Below are positions 42,705-50,787 of a DNA stretch of 64,000 nucleotides, one piece after another (position 1 is the stretch's first letter; each line of letters starts with the position of its first letter). The stretch lies in NCBI GenBank assembly GCA_023664865.1, contig JAMPEU010000003.1, positions 1-64,000 of the forward strand, read 5' to 3'. The position numbers were made by a program, and so were the translations under genes. The stretch is from Butyrivibrio sp. (GTDB lineage Bacteria > Bacillota > Clostridia > Lachnospirales > Lachnospiraceae). The notes under the pieces are model-generated. The model was given only the letters and a program-made list of their open reading frames with translations. It was not told the origin of the DNA and made no database searches.

Positions 42705-44524
42705 GCTATGTCCTCCTGACTTTGGCACCATGCCTGAAACTCTTTTGTATCTTCAAACTCCCTTGCAACTGCTAACGCCTCGTCTACTGTAAGCGTATTC
42801 GTCCACTCAATGGCATGTTGATATAATTGCTCCCTTGTCTCAAAATCCTGTCCATGATAGTGAAACAACGCTTTTCCTGCCAGCAGATAACCCAGCTGCC
42901 ACGCCGCGATTTCCTTATCTTTAGACCTTAAATCATCCAACAGCTTTTCCGCCTTTTTGCTGCGTTCTTCATCATGCAGCTGTTCCTTTAAATATATGGG
43001 AATCAGCCCACTATCTGCTAATTCCTGAATGGAAGCCGGTATTGTTCCATTTGCTTTGTTATTTCCCATCTCCGCCAAAAACAGATGCACGCCAAGCTCC
43101 TCGCAGGTATATCCTGTCGATTCGTCCGTTATTTTGGGAATATGCCAGTAAAACTTTTTCAATTTAGGTTCTATTATATACAGCAGTTTCCAATATGCCT
43201 TATTTCTTTCCACCTCATCTCTGACGACATTGTCCAAAATAATCCTTGTATCTTCGCATGCTGTTGTGTATTCACTGTATTCGCTTCCATTTTCCTTAAA
43301 GAAATCTCCTAAATAGCCACGTCCAACCTGCTTTATCCCATCCTGCCAATGACTTCCCAATTCATCCGCCAAAGTATAACTGTCCTGAATCTGCTTTTTA
43401 TTGAATCCGAAAGTTTTCTCATAGGTCAGGCTCGCCTCAGAATTGCCTGATGCGGCTTTGCCGGAAGACGCACTCGCCTCCCCTCTCATATCCAAATCTT
43501 CCATCACATCAGGATTATTAAGCCACTGCTTTACCTTTTCATAACTCCAGCGTTTTTTATTGGCATCCGGGTTATTACTGTAATAAGTCAGGCCGTGGAT
43601 CAGCTTTACTAACTCCCGCGGCATTCCCAATGATTCGGGAATATTAATGCCTACGGTTTCACGCAGGTAATAACGTTCGTATTCGTCTGAAATCTCATCA
43701 TAAGGCATCTTCCCCGTATAAAGTTCATATATGGATATTCCCAGAGAATAATAGTCCTGTAATGCGCCCGCTACCCAAGTTGACCTCGTTTCCGGGGAGG
43801 CATAAGCATTGCTGCGCCCGGTATCGGTAATCATATGTGTCTGCCCTTCATCCGCCACACTACTGATGCCAAAATCGATAATCCGATAATTGTTATCTTC
43901 ATCCATCAAAATGTTTGCCGGCTTAATATCTTTATGATAAATATTCAGCTCATGCAAAGTATGAAGTCCTTCATTTACCTGCGCAATCAATTTTTTCAAT
44001 TCCCTATATGAAGTAATCGGCCTGTCAAAATTGCGGTACAATGGCGAAATTTCATAAGATTTCTCAATTTCTCCTGTGCGTGTCTGAATCAACGTCTTTC
44101 CCGTTTCCACCATATAAGAAAGATAATCCCGCTCTCGTCTCACTAATAACTCCGCTACCTCTTTTTTCAATGACACATCCTTAATATAAATCTTTACCGC
44201 ATATTGTTTGCCATCCTTTTCACCGACATAAACCTGTGCCTCACCGCTTTTGTAACTAATGGCATCCACGATGGTATATTCACTGACTTTGTCGCCGCGC
44301 CTAAGCATATAATTTGCATTCCACTGCTTTTCCTGCTGCATACTGCTTAAGACTGTGCTTTCTCCGCCTGGTTCGTACTGACTGCTAAGCACCGTGCCTT
44401 CTCCATTTGATTCGTACTGGCTGCTAAGCACCGTGCCTTCTCCATTTGATTCATACTGGCTGCTAAGCACCGTGCTTTCGCCATTTAATTCATTCTGACT
44501 GCTTAAGATAGTGAAATTATCCAT
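42701..44524 (-). CDS. Ser/Thr protein kinase with N-terminal Thr repeats
   Basis: 607 residues. Residues 5-61 are five 13-residue units with T-V/I-L-S-S-Q at Thr5, 18, 31, 44 and 57. The kinase domain (about 82-335) has Lys111 (YAVKIY), HKD catalytic loop (197-199, HKDIKPANIL), DFG (217-219) and the activation segment with SNAYASPE. The glycine loop is degenerate (SYKSGEAQVYV). There is no TM segment. The C-terminal 250 residues are of unknown helical type. The Thr repeats look like autophosphorylation/FHA-docking sites. Its own promoter lies at 44622-44650. Confidence 0.88.
   Translation of the reverse strand: MDNFTILSSQNELNGESTVLSSQYESNGEGTVLSSQYESNGEGTVLSSQYEPGGESTVLSSMQQEKQWNANYMLRRGDKVSEYTIVDAISYKSGEAQVYVGEKDGKQYAVKIYIKDVSLKKEVAELLVRRERDYLSYMVETGKTLIQTRTGEIEKSYEISPLYRNFDRPITSYRELKKLIAQVNEGLHTLHELNIYHKDIKPANILMDEDNNYRIIDFGISSVADEGQTHMITDTGRSNAYASPETRSTWVAGALQDYYSLGISIYELYTGKMPYDEISDEYERYYLRETVGINIPESLGMPRELVKLIHGLTYYSNNPDANKKRWSYEKVKQWLNNPDVMEDLDMRGEASASSGKAASGNSEASLTYEKTFGFNKKQIQDSYTLADELGSHWQDGIKQVGRGYLGDFFKENGSEYSEYTTACEDTRIILDNVVRDEVERNKAYWKLLYIIEPKLKKFYWHIPKITDESTGYTCEELGVHLFLAEMGNNKANGTIPASIQELADSGLIPIYLKEQLHDEERSKKAEKLLDDLRSKDKEIAAWQLGYLLAGKALFHYHGQDFETREQLYQHAIEWTNTLTVDEALAVAREFEDTKEFQAWCQSQEDIA
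44345..44520 (-). repeat. 39-base tandem repeats in the kinase gene
   Basis: Four to five nearly identical 39-base units, each encoding a T-V-L-S-S-Q-x7 peptide. The middle units are identical at almost every base, indicating recent expansion or homogenisation; copy number may vary between strains. Confidence 0.8.
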
Positions 44525-44621
44525 CTGTTATTCTCCGTTTCTATTAGTTTAGGTTTATGTCTGCGCGCCTTTTTCTCATTCATTTTACGATTATGGTAAT
44601 CTACAATTTTATACCACAATC

Positions 44622-44650
44622 ATAATATCATGGTATAAATGTAATTTCAA
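44622..44650 (-). promoter_or_regulatory. Internal promoter for the kinase genes
   Basis: On the minus strand TTGAAA (44650-44645), a 17-base spacer and TATTAT (44627-44622). It lies in the only long gap (206 bases) of the gene row, which divides the sigma/ATPase part from the kinase part. Confidence 0.6.
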
Positions 44651-44660
44651 TACAATATTA

Positions 44661-44696
44661 TTTATTGAATACTTTATTGAATACTTTATTGAATAT
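44661..44696 (-). repeat. Three 12-base direct repeats upstream of kinase promoter
   Basis: TTTATTGAATAC, TTTATTGAATAC and TTTATTGAATAT stand head to tail, with the spacing of about one helical turn, ten bases upstream of the -35 box. They look like sites for a regulator or an AT-rich upstream promoter element. Confidence 0.55.
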
Positions 44697-44730
44697 TCAA
44701 TATGTCATTCGCCATGTATCAATTTTTAAA

Positions 44731-45324
44731 TTACTCCTGCAATAGATACACTTCCACCTTCTCTCCTCTTATAAAGCCATCCACTACAGCCACATACTGT
44801 CCGCATGCCTCATCCCAGAGCGCTTCTTTAATTATAAGTTCCTCATCTTCCATCTGCAAAATCACTGTGAGCTTACTTCCCGACCTGCCGGGAATCTTAA
44901 GAAACAGCTTATCCTCTGATTTTTCAAGCGTCACCCGCTGCCCATACTGTGGTTCCGCACCCCTGACCGCACCTGCGCTCCTTCGCAGTTCCGACGTTGA
45001 AAATGCAAAGCGTTCTACATACCCGTCACGAATATGCCTAATCAGCTTGGCAATCCTTTCCTGCTCCTGCATACGGCTCAAATGCGCAATCAGAATGTTC
45101 TTTCGGATTTCCTCTTCATGCTCCATCAGCTTAAGCCCTTCGGCAAGCCCTTCTTCCTCACAGACGCTCTCTACAGTCATTGCCCTATGCAGCCTTTTCT
45201 GACATACATCGCATATTTCCATATGCTCTGCCACCTCTTCCATCCAGAGCAGATAGTCTTCAGACATATCCGATGCATCCATATATTTTATGATTTCCTC
45301 CGCAGTCAGATGTTTATCCCTCAT
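44731..45324 (-). CDS. Zinc-finger anti-sigma-like protein
   Basis: 197 residues from MRDKHLTAEEIIKYMD. The H-x-x-x-C-x-x-C pattern in AEHMEICDVCQKRL resembles the ZAS zinc finger of anti-sigma factors. There is no TM segment. The C-terminal half (about 125-197) is beta-rich (KLFLKIPGRSGSKLTVIL). It starts one base after the stop of the sigma gene, the standard sigma/anti-sigma order. A soluble anti-sigma acting under kinase control is my inference. Confidence 0.65.
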   Translation of the reverse strand: MRDKHLTAEEIIKYMDASDMSEDYLLWMEEVAEHMEICDVCQKRLHRAMTVESVCEEEGLAEGLKLMEHEEEIRKNILIAHLSRMQEQERIAKLIRHIRDGYVERFAFSTSELRRSAGAVRGAEPQYGQRVTLEKSEDKLFLKIPGRSGSKLTVILQMEDEELIIKEALWDEACGQYVAVVDGFIRGEKVEVYLLQE

Positions 45325-45325
45325 A

Positions 45326-46144
45326 TTAATCCAGCACCTCGCACACTTCTTCAATCAGCTCTTCCCTCATCTTTTGGCGCAGCCTTAAGCTCCAGTTCTC
45401 AAAATCCTTCACCTTAAAATGTTCGCCAAAAATCATATCGCTGATGTAAACGCCTTCTTCCCTTTCTTCCATGCCATCCAGAAAGGCATCGCCCCAATAC
45501 AGATGAAGCCTGGGAAACCATTCATTCATCTCATCAATGAAATTATCGGCGCTTTCTTCCACGGTATCTTCCCTTACCGTCTCAAACGCCCATTTCGGAG
45601 AGCTTAATTCCTTTGAGCCGGGATTATGCCTGTGAAACAGCACCATCGTATAACAGCAGCCTACCGTCCGATATGGCTTGCCCTTCTGGCTGACCATTCT
45701 ATGCAGATACTTCTTTACCGCTTCAATCTGCTCAAGCCTCTGCTCCTGTTTAATTAGGAGTTTCTCCGGATCGCAATAGGTTTCTCTACTGCTAAAGCGA
45801 AAGAGTTCCTGCTCTTCCGCTTCGCTATACGAACAGAGGCTATATCTGCTTCTTCTCACATAGTCGAACGCCTTGTTCTTGGCTATCGCCGTACAGAATG
45901 TAGTAAATTTAGCCTCTTTTTTATGAAATGTATATATCTTATCGGTCGCGATTGCGGTAAGCGTCTCCTGCGCCACTTCATCCAAAGCATTCTCATCCAA
46001 ATGCCCTGCGTTTCTCAATATCATTGCGACAAATCCTCGCAGATACTGATACAATTTTTCATACATACTATCAAGATTCATTCCCTCATCCAGACAATAT
46101 GCGTCATATTCTGCTTCAATTTCATCAATTATGCTGCTGTTCAT
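45326..46144 (-). CDS. Divergent ECF-like sigma factor
   Basis: 272 residues from the ATG at 46144 (GGGGGAAACTG upstream). Region 2 is clear: ALDEVAQETLTAIATDKIYT and FTTFCTAIAKNKAFDYVRRS. Region 4 is poorly recognisable, with an insert rich in acidic residues (about 175-240), and the C-terminus (FENWSLRLRQKMREEL) may be its recognition helix. ECF factors lying with Ser/Thr kinases can be activated by phosphorylation (known for EcfP/PpkA of Vibrio), which fits the kinase encoded two genes on. It overlaps the Sel1 gene by 20 bases. Confidence 0.7.
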   Translation of the reverse strand: MNSSIIDEIEAEYDAYCLDEGMNLDSMYEKLYQYLRGFVAMILRNAGHLDENALDEVAQETLTAIATDKIYTFHKKEAKFTTFCTAIAKNKAFDYVRRSRYSLCSYSEAEEQELFRFSSRETYCDPEKLLIKQEQRLEQIEAVKKYLHRMVSQKGKPYRTVGCCYTMVLFHRHNPGSKELSSPKWAFETVREDTVEESADNFIDEMNEWFPRLHLYWGDAFLDGMEEREEGVYISDMIFGEHFKVKDFENWSLRLRQKMREELIEEVCEVLD

Positions 46145-46493
46145 CAGTTTCCCCCTGCTTAGCGGCAAGACTATACCATTTCTTTGCCAGGGCATAATCC
46201 GTCTGCACGCCGTCTCCCGTTTCATACATAGCGCCCAGATTGCTTTGTGCCGCCGCAATGCCTTGCTCAGCTGCCTTCCTATACCACTCCGCCGCCTGTG
46301 CGGGATTTCTTTCCACTCCTTTACCATCATCATACATCAAGCCTAAATAATATTGGGCTTCGGCATAGCCTTGTTCCGCATATGATTTCATCTGTAAAAA
46401 GGTCTCGTTTCCCCAATCTTTCTTGAGTAAATCCATTATCCTGCTATGTACTTCTTCGTCAAAATATTCATATTTTCTTGTTTTTTTGCTCAT
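46125..46493 (-). CDS. Sel1-repeat protein
   Basis: 122 residues. About two and a half Sel1-like repeats follow a short basic N-terminus: AEAQYYLGLMYDDGKGV, AEWYRKAAEQGIAAAQ and SNLGAMYETGDGVQTD. Such repeats form helical scaffolds for protein contacts. The ATG at 46493 has AGGGGATAATAAG upstream. Its 3' end overlaps the sigma gene start by 20 bases, pointing to coupled translation and perhaps direct binding to that sigma factor. Confidence 0.8.
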   Translation of the reverse strand: MSKKTRKYEYFDEEVHSRIMDLLKKDWGNETFLQMKSYAEQGYAEAQYYLGLMYDDGKGVERNPAQAAEWYRKAAEQGIAAAQSNLGAMYETGDGVQTDYALAKKWYSLAAKQGETDEQQHN

Positions 46494-46539
46494 CTTATTA
46501 TCCCCTATCTTTGTATTTATTGCAATATAAATTATCATT

Positions 46540-46881
46540 TTATTTATTCGGCAATTTCTGGTACCACTTCATTTCGGCTATGGCGCGTTTCCGCAAGCCT
46601 TTCATTTTAATATACGCATAATCTTTATCCGACTCACGGCTAAACGCCATGCGGTCTTCCCACGCAGCCGTTTCAAATTCCGTACCTTTAAGTGTCTCGT
46701 TAGCCAGTCTGAACAACAGGTTGTTGGCATACCGCGCCCCCACCTCTCCTTTCAGGCAATCGACCACCTCTTTCACTACCTGTTTCTTTTTATCTTCCTC
46801 GCTGATAGTGACTGTCAGCACATATACATTTTCCCTTTTCTGCGTGCGAAAAGGCCCAATCCAGTTTTTTGTTTCTGACAT
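46540..46881 (-). CDS. Small conserved-looking protein of unknown family
   Basis: 113 residues, MSETKNWIGPFRTQKRENVY onward, alpha/beta, with no membrane segment or known motif. It has GGAGGAGTAATC before the ATG and starts two bases after the stop of the VirD4-like ATPase gene, so it is probably a partner subunit of that ATPase. I do not recognise it. Confidence 0.6.
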   Translation of the reverse strand: MSETKNWIGPFRTQKRENVYVLTVTISEEDKKKQVVKEVVDCLKGEVGARYANNLLFRLANETLKGTEFETAAWEDRMAFSRESDKDYAYIKMKGLRKRAIAEMKWYQKLPNK

Positions 46882-46883
46882 GA

Positions 46884-48716
46884 TTACTCCTCCTTTCCCC
46901 CAAGGAACTGTGGAATTGCCCTTTTTACCGGTATGAAATGTTTCGCTCCAAGTTCCTGCATCGTCATAAATATTTTATCCTTGTTATGGCAGGATAACTC
47001 TAAATCATGCGACAGCTGCAATTTAGGCGAAGCAGCATACCATTGCAGCTCCATGGTATCCTCAAGTTTCTGGAAATGTGTAAATGATGCCCTCAAAATA
47101 CCCTCGCCCGTATCCAACTCCCTCGCCGTAATCAACTCGTTCACCAGAATCATTCCATTATAAGTTCCTACCAGCCATATATTTTTACCCACTATGCTGT
47201 TTCTTGCCCTGATTAGCCTTGTGAGCGGATAACTGTATACATTTTCATTTTCTTTGTCTTTCTTATGCTCCATCTCCTCTATGCATTTATTCAATTTTTT
47301 CATATTAAATATGGATACCGGATGCCATGAATCCGCCTCGATGCAAGGATGTTCGCTGTCGTCTGCATCAGCCGCCTTTTGCATCAGCCGCCTTTTCTGC
47401 GCAGGATATTCATCAATATCGGCAAGATTCACGATGCACGGACAGTTTCTTCCTGAAAGCGCTAACGCTTCTCCCTCTTCTTTGCTCAAATGCTGGAGTT
47501 CAAATTCGGATATCAGGGGCATAACCACATTATTATCATAGATTACGTCGCCGCATAATCTGCTGATTTCATTCAACAGTTCATAATCCTTGCTGTATAA
47601 ATAAATCCAATTACTGCAGTTGTCACAAATAACAAATGCTATATCCCCATATTTGTTCTTCATCTGCATTTTACTCTGTACAATCAGATAGAATCGGATA
47701 TTTCTGCTCCTGGATGCCGTAATCATGGAATCCATATTGTTTATCCTGGGGATGTTCGCAAACTCATCTATAATATAGTTCATTCTGACAGGCAATCTGC
47801 ATCCCGGCTGTTTCTGCGCCGACTTTATCAGAACCTCATACAACTGTTTCAAAAAAAGACTCGCAACAAAATGGGTGAAGGCATTTTCGTCAGGAATTAT
47901 CAGATAAATGGCGGTCTTTTTACCAATCACGCTGTCAAACTCCAATCCGTCCTGAGACAAAAATTCCACAAACTCTTCATTGGCGACTAATTTATTAATC
48001 CCGGTAGCAACTACCGCCTCAATAGAGCCTACCGTTCTTTCAGAGTTATTGTCGAGGGTTCCGAGTTTTCTCTTGATTAAAGACTCGCCAAATAATGCTT
48101 TAACAGCACCCAATACCTCTTTGCGCGAATCCAGATATTGACTCCATAAAGTGCTTAAGCTTTTTATATTACATTCATCTCTTTTTGCCTTTTCCAGCAA
48201 AATAAGCATAAAGCCTGTAAGCACGTCGGCTGCCGAATTCGTCCAAAAAGGTTCTTTCATATCGTCTCCGATTATCATTGTGGATAACTCGCTTGCCATT
48301 TCCACTGCTTTGCTCTTTTCGCCATTATGATAAAAATCATAGGGCAACGCTAACGGATTCCATGTATTTCCTTCTCTGAAATCCCGAAGATTCAGGCAAA
48401 AAACCCGATATCCCCTCTGCTCTACATTGCAGACAGTCTTTTCATATATTTCGCCTTTGGGATCCGTAATCACAAAAGATTCTCCGGCTCCGCTCAATAT
48501 CTCTACCATTGGCATCCCCAAAAGACGCGTCTTCTTGCTGCCGGTGGCGCCGAAAATAATGGTATGGCTGTCGCCGGTATCAACGTATGCCTTCCCGTCT
48601 TGCACGATTAGCGGCACGCCGCCGGATAGGTAATCTTCTTTCTCCAAATCAATTTCCGTTAATCTTTCTTTAAGTTCTTCCTGTGAGATAAACTTCGTTC
48701 CATTCATCTTATTCAT
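46884..48716 (-). CDS. Soluble VirD4/TraG-like ATPase
   Basis: 610 residues from MNKMNGTKF (GGGAGGAATATCA upstream). Walker A is GATGSKKT (56-63), followed by VITDPKGEIYEKT. Walker B is MNYIIDEFANIPR (Asp317, Glu318), with LIVQSKMQMKNKYG as in TraG/VirD4 coupling proteins. It lacks the N-terminal membrane anchor, and no relaxase or type IV secretion genes are nearby. About 150 C-terminal residues are of unknown type. It overlaps the upstream gene by eight bases. A role in pumping or remodelling DNA or protein within this island is inferred. Confidence 0.82.
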   Translation of the reverse strand: MNKMNGTKFISQEELKERLTEIDLEKEDYLSGGVPLIVQDGKAYVDTGDSHTIIFGATGSKKTRLLGMPMVEILSGAGESFVITDPKGEIYEKTVCNVEQRGYRVFCLNLRDFREGNTWNPLALPYDFYHNGEKSKAVEMASELSTMIIGDDMKEPFWTNSAADVLTGFMLILLEKAKRDECNIKSLSTLWSQYLDSRKEVLGAVKALFGESLIKRKLGTLDNNSERTVGSIEAVVATGINKLVANEEFVEFLSQDGLEFDSVIGKKTAIYLIIPDENAFTHFVASLFLKQLYEVLIKSAQKQPGCRLPVRMNYIIDEFANIPRINNMDSMITASRSRNIRFYLIVQSKMQMKNKYGDIAFVICDNCSNWIYLYSKDYELLNEISRLCGDVIYDNNVVMPLISEFELQHLSKEEGEALALSGRNCPCIVNLADIDEYPAQKRRLMQKAADADDSEHPCIEADSWHPVSIFNMKKLNKCIEEMEHKKDKENENVYSYPLTRLIRARNSIVGKNIWLVGTYNGMILVNELITARELDTGEGILRASFTHFQKLEDTMELQWYAASPKLQLSHDLELSCHNKDKIFMTMQELGAKHFIPVKRAIPQFLGGKEE

Positions 48717-49506
48717 ATTGATATTCCTCCCATTTCTCAACTTCTCTTGGCTGGAATCCCAGTATTTTTTCCTTCTCGGCTGTTTTTTGCAGATTTATCA
48801 ACAACTTCCTCGACAATTCCACAGATATCAGCCGCTCCATTATTTTATCTTCAAGCATTGCCTCATAGATTACAGCCCTCGCCGCATTCTGCAGGATGAA
48901 CTCCACATGTTCATCCGCCTTCCATTTCCTCTCTTCCAGCCCCCTCATAATGAATGCCTGCTCCCTGTCGCCTATGCTGAATCCATATTCTCCACATATA
49001 TTCCTGATAATATCAAACTGCTCTTCTATGGAAAACTCCTCTGCATAAACGATGCGTGTAAAGAAATACTGTTCTATACATTTTTGTACAGATACCGCAT
49101 CCTCGGCGTTTTTTATAGTAAACAGATAATAAAGCCGCTGTTCATTTTCTTTCAAATATTCAAGAAATCCGGGCAGTTCATCCCTATTAAGCGTTTCTTT
49201 GGAAATCTCTATCAAAGAGCAGCCTGTATAATCTTTGCCGGTATCAGCATGTCTATGTAGGGCAATGCTAAATTTTTCAATCAGCTTTTTCTCCTCTGAC
49301 AGCTCCTGCGTCTTAAATAAGAACCAGTCCTTTTTTCCTATCTTTGAAAGGATTTTATCCATCTGCTCCTGCGCCCTTCTTCCATACCTTTGGACATATA
49401 AATAGTTGGGTATGGGGGTATAGATTCCCTCATATATTCCGATTTCTTTTATTTTATTAAGTTCCTGCAATATCGTATTTGATACGGTAGTATAATTATG
49501 GCTCAT
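48709..49506 (-). CDS. Unknown helical protein heading the island operon
   Basis: 265 residues, soluble, mainly helical, no recognised motif. A Tyr-rich N-terminal segment (GIYEGIYTPIPNYLYVQRYG) is followed by helices such as ERKWKADEHVEFILQNAARA that recall AAA+ lid regions, although no Walker motifs are present. AAGGAGAATGAAAGC precedes the ATG. Its stop overlaps the VirD4-like gene by eight bases, so the two products probably work together. Confidence 0.6.
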   Translation of the reverse strand: MSHNYTTVSNTILQELNKIKEIGIYEGIYTPIPNYLYVQRYGRRAQEQMDKILSKIGKKDWFLFKTQELSEEKKLIEKFSIALHRHADTGKDYTGCSLIEISKETLNRDELPGFLEYLKENEQRLYYLFTIKNAEDAVSVQKCIEQYFFTRIVYAEEFSIEEQFDIIRNICGEYGFSIGDREQAFIMRGLEERKWKADEHVEFILQNAARAVIYEAMLEDKIMERLISVELSRKLLINLQKTAEKEKILGFQPREVEKWEEYQYE

Positions 49507-49774
49507 GCTTTCATTCTCCTTTCGCCAGCTTTTTCATGATATATTTTAATCGCCCCTATATAGCAAAACCCTCACCGGAACAGCTAAAATTCCTCATCTG
49601 CACACTTAACCGCTCTGTGGAACATCCAATCCAATTACTGAATATTCATATTTTGGATACAAAATCGAATATATATATGTCTAATAAAAAAGCTTATAAT
49701 AATAAAATCGAAACAATAAACCAATAATGACAGAAATAGGTAATTGTAAAAGCAATGTAAAAGGAGATGATATT
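49507..49774. other. Divergent intergenic region
   Basis: 268 AT-rich bases between the first gene of the minus-strand island operon and the plus-strand RHH gene. It must hold promoters for both. I find no confident -35/-10 pair. A frame at 49536-49727 has no ribosome binding site. Confidence 0.4.
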
Positions 49775-49948
49775 ATGCAGCAATTCATTCCAGTTAAGCC
49801 CGAAAAGGAAGTTATCTCTATCCGCTTAAATACTGAACTATTAAAAGAAATAGACACTGCTGCAGAAAACGCTCAAATCAGCCGTAACGAATTTATCAAC
49901 CAGTGCATCATATTTGCGATGGAGCATTTAGGACGTGATAAGAGTTAA
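49775..49948 (+). CDS. Ribbon-helix-helix DNA-binding protein
   Basis: 57 residues. VISIRLNTELLKEIDTAAEN followed by ISRNEFINQCIIFAM is the CopG/Arc-type beta-alpha-alpha fold. The ATG at 49775 has AAAGGAGATGATATT upstream. Divergent to the island operon and alone on its strand, it is a good candidate repressor of that operon, or the antitoxin of an absent toxin. Confidence 0.8.
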   Translation: MQQFIPVKPEKEVISIRLNTELLKEIDTAAENAQISRNEFINQCIIFAMEHLGRDKS

Positions 49949-49952
49949 TGAA

Positions 49953-49993
49953 AAATCAGGTCGGATGGGGGCTCCATATCCGGCCTGATTTTA
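49953..49993 (+). terminator. Intrinsic terminator of RHH gene
   Basis: AAAATCAGG-C/T-CGGAT and ATCCG-G-CCTGATTTT arms form a strong stem with a short loop, followed by a T run. The A run on the other side would also let it serve the convergent gene. Confidence 0.8.
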
Positions 49994-50017
49994 TAATATT
50001 GATTTAGAATTAAATTT

Positions 50018-50617
50018 TTAATCTATTTTTACACCGTGCATTTCCGCTTCTTTAGCGTTGGCGTAGCCCGAATTTCTGGCTTGTTGATTCTGCTCGTCTG
50101 TATAAGAGCCTGCATCTAACTCGTGATGTTCATACAGCTGCGCAGTTTGTTTGGCATCCTTCCACACATACCCATCATATTCAAACCAGTTGAAAGCCGA
50201 TGTCCTTGAACTTGCCAATTCTGCGCCGCCTTCGCTTGAAGCATTAACGCTCGCAGTTACGTTTCCTAAATTAGACTGCCATGCTGCCATTCCAAATTTA
50301 ACTGATGCCTTCAGAAAAGGCACTAAAATCAATTTGCCGAAAAACGCAATTGAGGCAAGTATATTCAAAAAGAAAAGACCGATAGCAGCTTTTTGGAAAT
50401 TTCTAAACAGAAGCAGGAAGTTGCCTACCCATCCTCCAAGCAAGCCTAAAATCATTACTGCAATTCCTAATCCCCCATTAGCTCCCGACAGCATGCCGCC
50501 CACTATAAATCCGATAATAGGCAATAATATGCAAAGGAAGCAATTTAGAAAAGTGAATGGTTTAATGTGTGTTTCATCATAAACTCTCTGAAAACGGTTT
50601 TTAATAGGGTTTCTCAT
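50018..50617 (-). CDS. Membrane protein of unknown function
   Basis: 199 residues. Three hydrophobic segments (about 22-48, 50-72, 77-100) lie in the first half and a soluble C-terminal half ends with a DEQNQQARNSGYANAKEAEM region. It is Gly-rich in the membrane part (GGMLSGANGGLGIAVMILGL). The family is not recognised. It is monocistronic and the last gene before the right island-flanking repeat. Confidence 0.6.
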   Translation of the reverse strand: MRNPIKNRFQRVYDETHIKPFTFLNCFLCILLPIIGFIVGGMLSGANGGLGIAVMILGLLGGWVGNFLLLFRNFQKAAIGLFFLNILASIAFFGKLILVPFLKASVKFGMAAWQSNLGNVTASVNASSEGGAELASSRTSAFNWFEYDGYVWKDAKQTAQLYEHHELDAGSYTDEQNQQARNSGYANAKEAEMHGVKID

Positions 50618-50726
50618 GGTAATTCTCCTTTTTTGTTTTTTATTGTATCATATTATGAATACTTTTGTACATTATAATTTGTATTCATAAAATAAATACC
50701 TCATTTATGCCGCCACTTTACACGCG

Positions 50727-50763
50727 TTCTGCATATTAATCTCTTTACCATTGAGAAACCCTC
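50727..50763 (-). repeat. Island-flanking repeat, right copy (inverted)
   Basis: Reverse complement contains GAGGGTTT, GGTAAAGAGATTAATA and TGCAGAA as at 20359-20402. It lies upstream of the gene at 50018 and downstream of the ABC ATPase terminator, so a shared promoter-proximal role is also possible. Confidence 0.5.
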
Positions 50764-50787
50764 AAATTTTTTATTATTTTTTTGTAT

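Noticed and set aside
44345..44520. Could the 39-base repeats be a CRISPR array?
   Set aside because: The units are contiguous with no spacers and keep the kinase reading frame.
46884..48716. Conjugative element called from the VirD4-like gene
   Set aside because: No relaxase, VirB4, integrase or other transfer gene in the window.
49536..49727. 63-codon plus-strand frame before the RHH gene
   Set aside because: No ribosome binding site and irregular composition; the region more likely carries divergent promoters.
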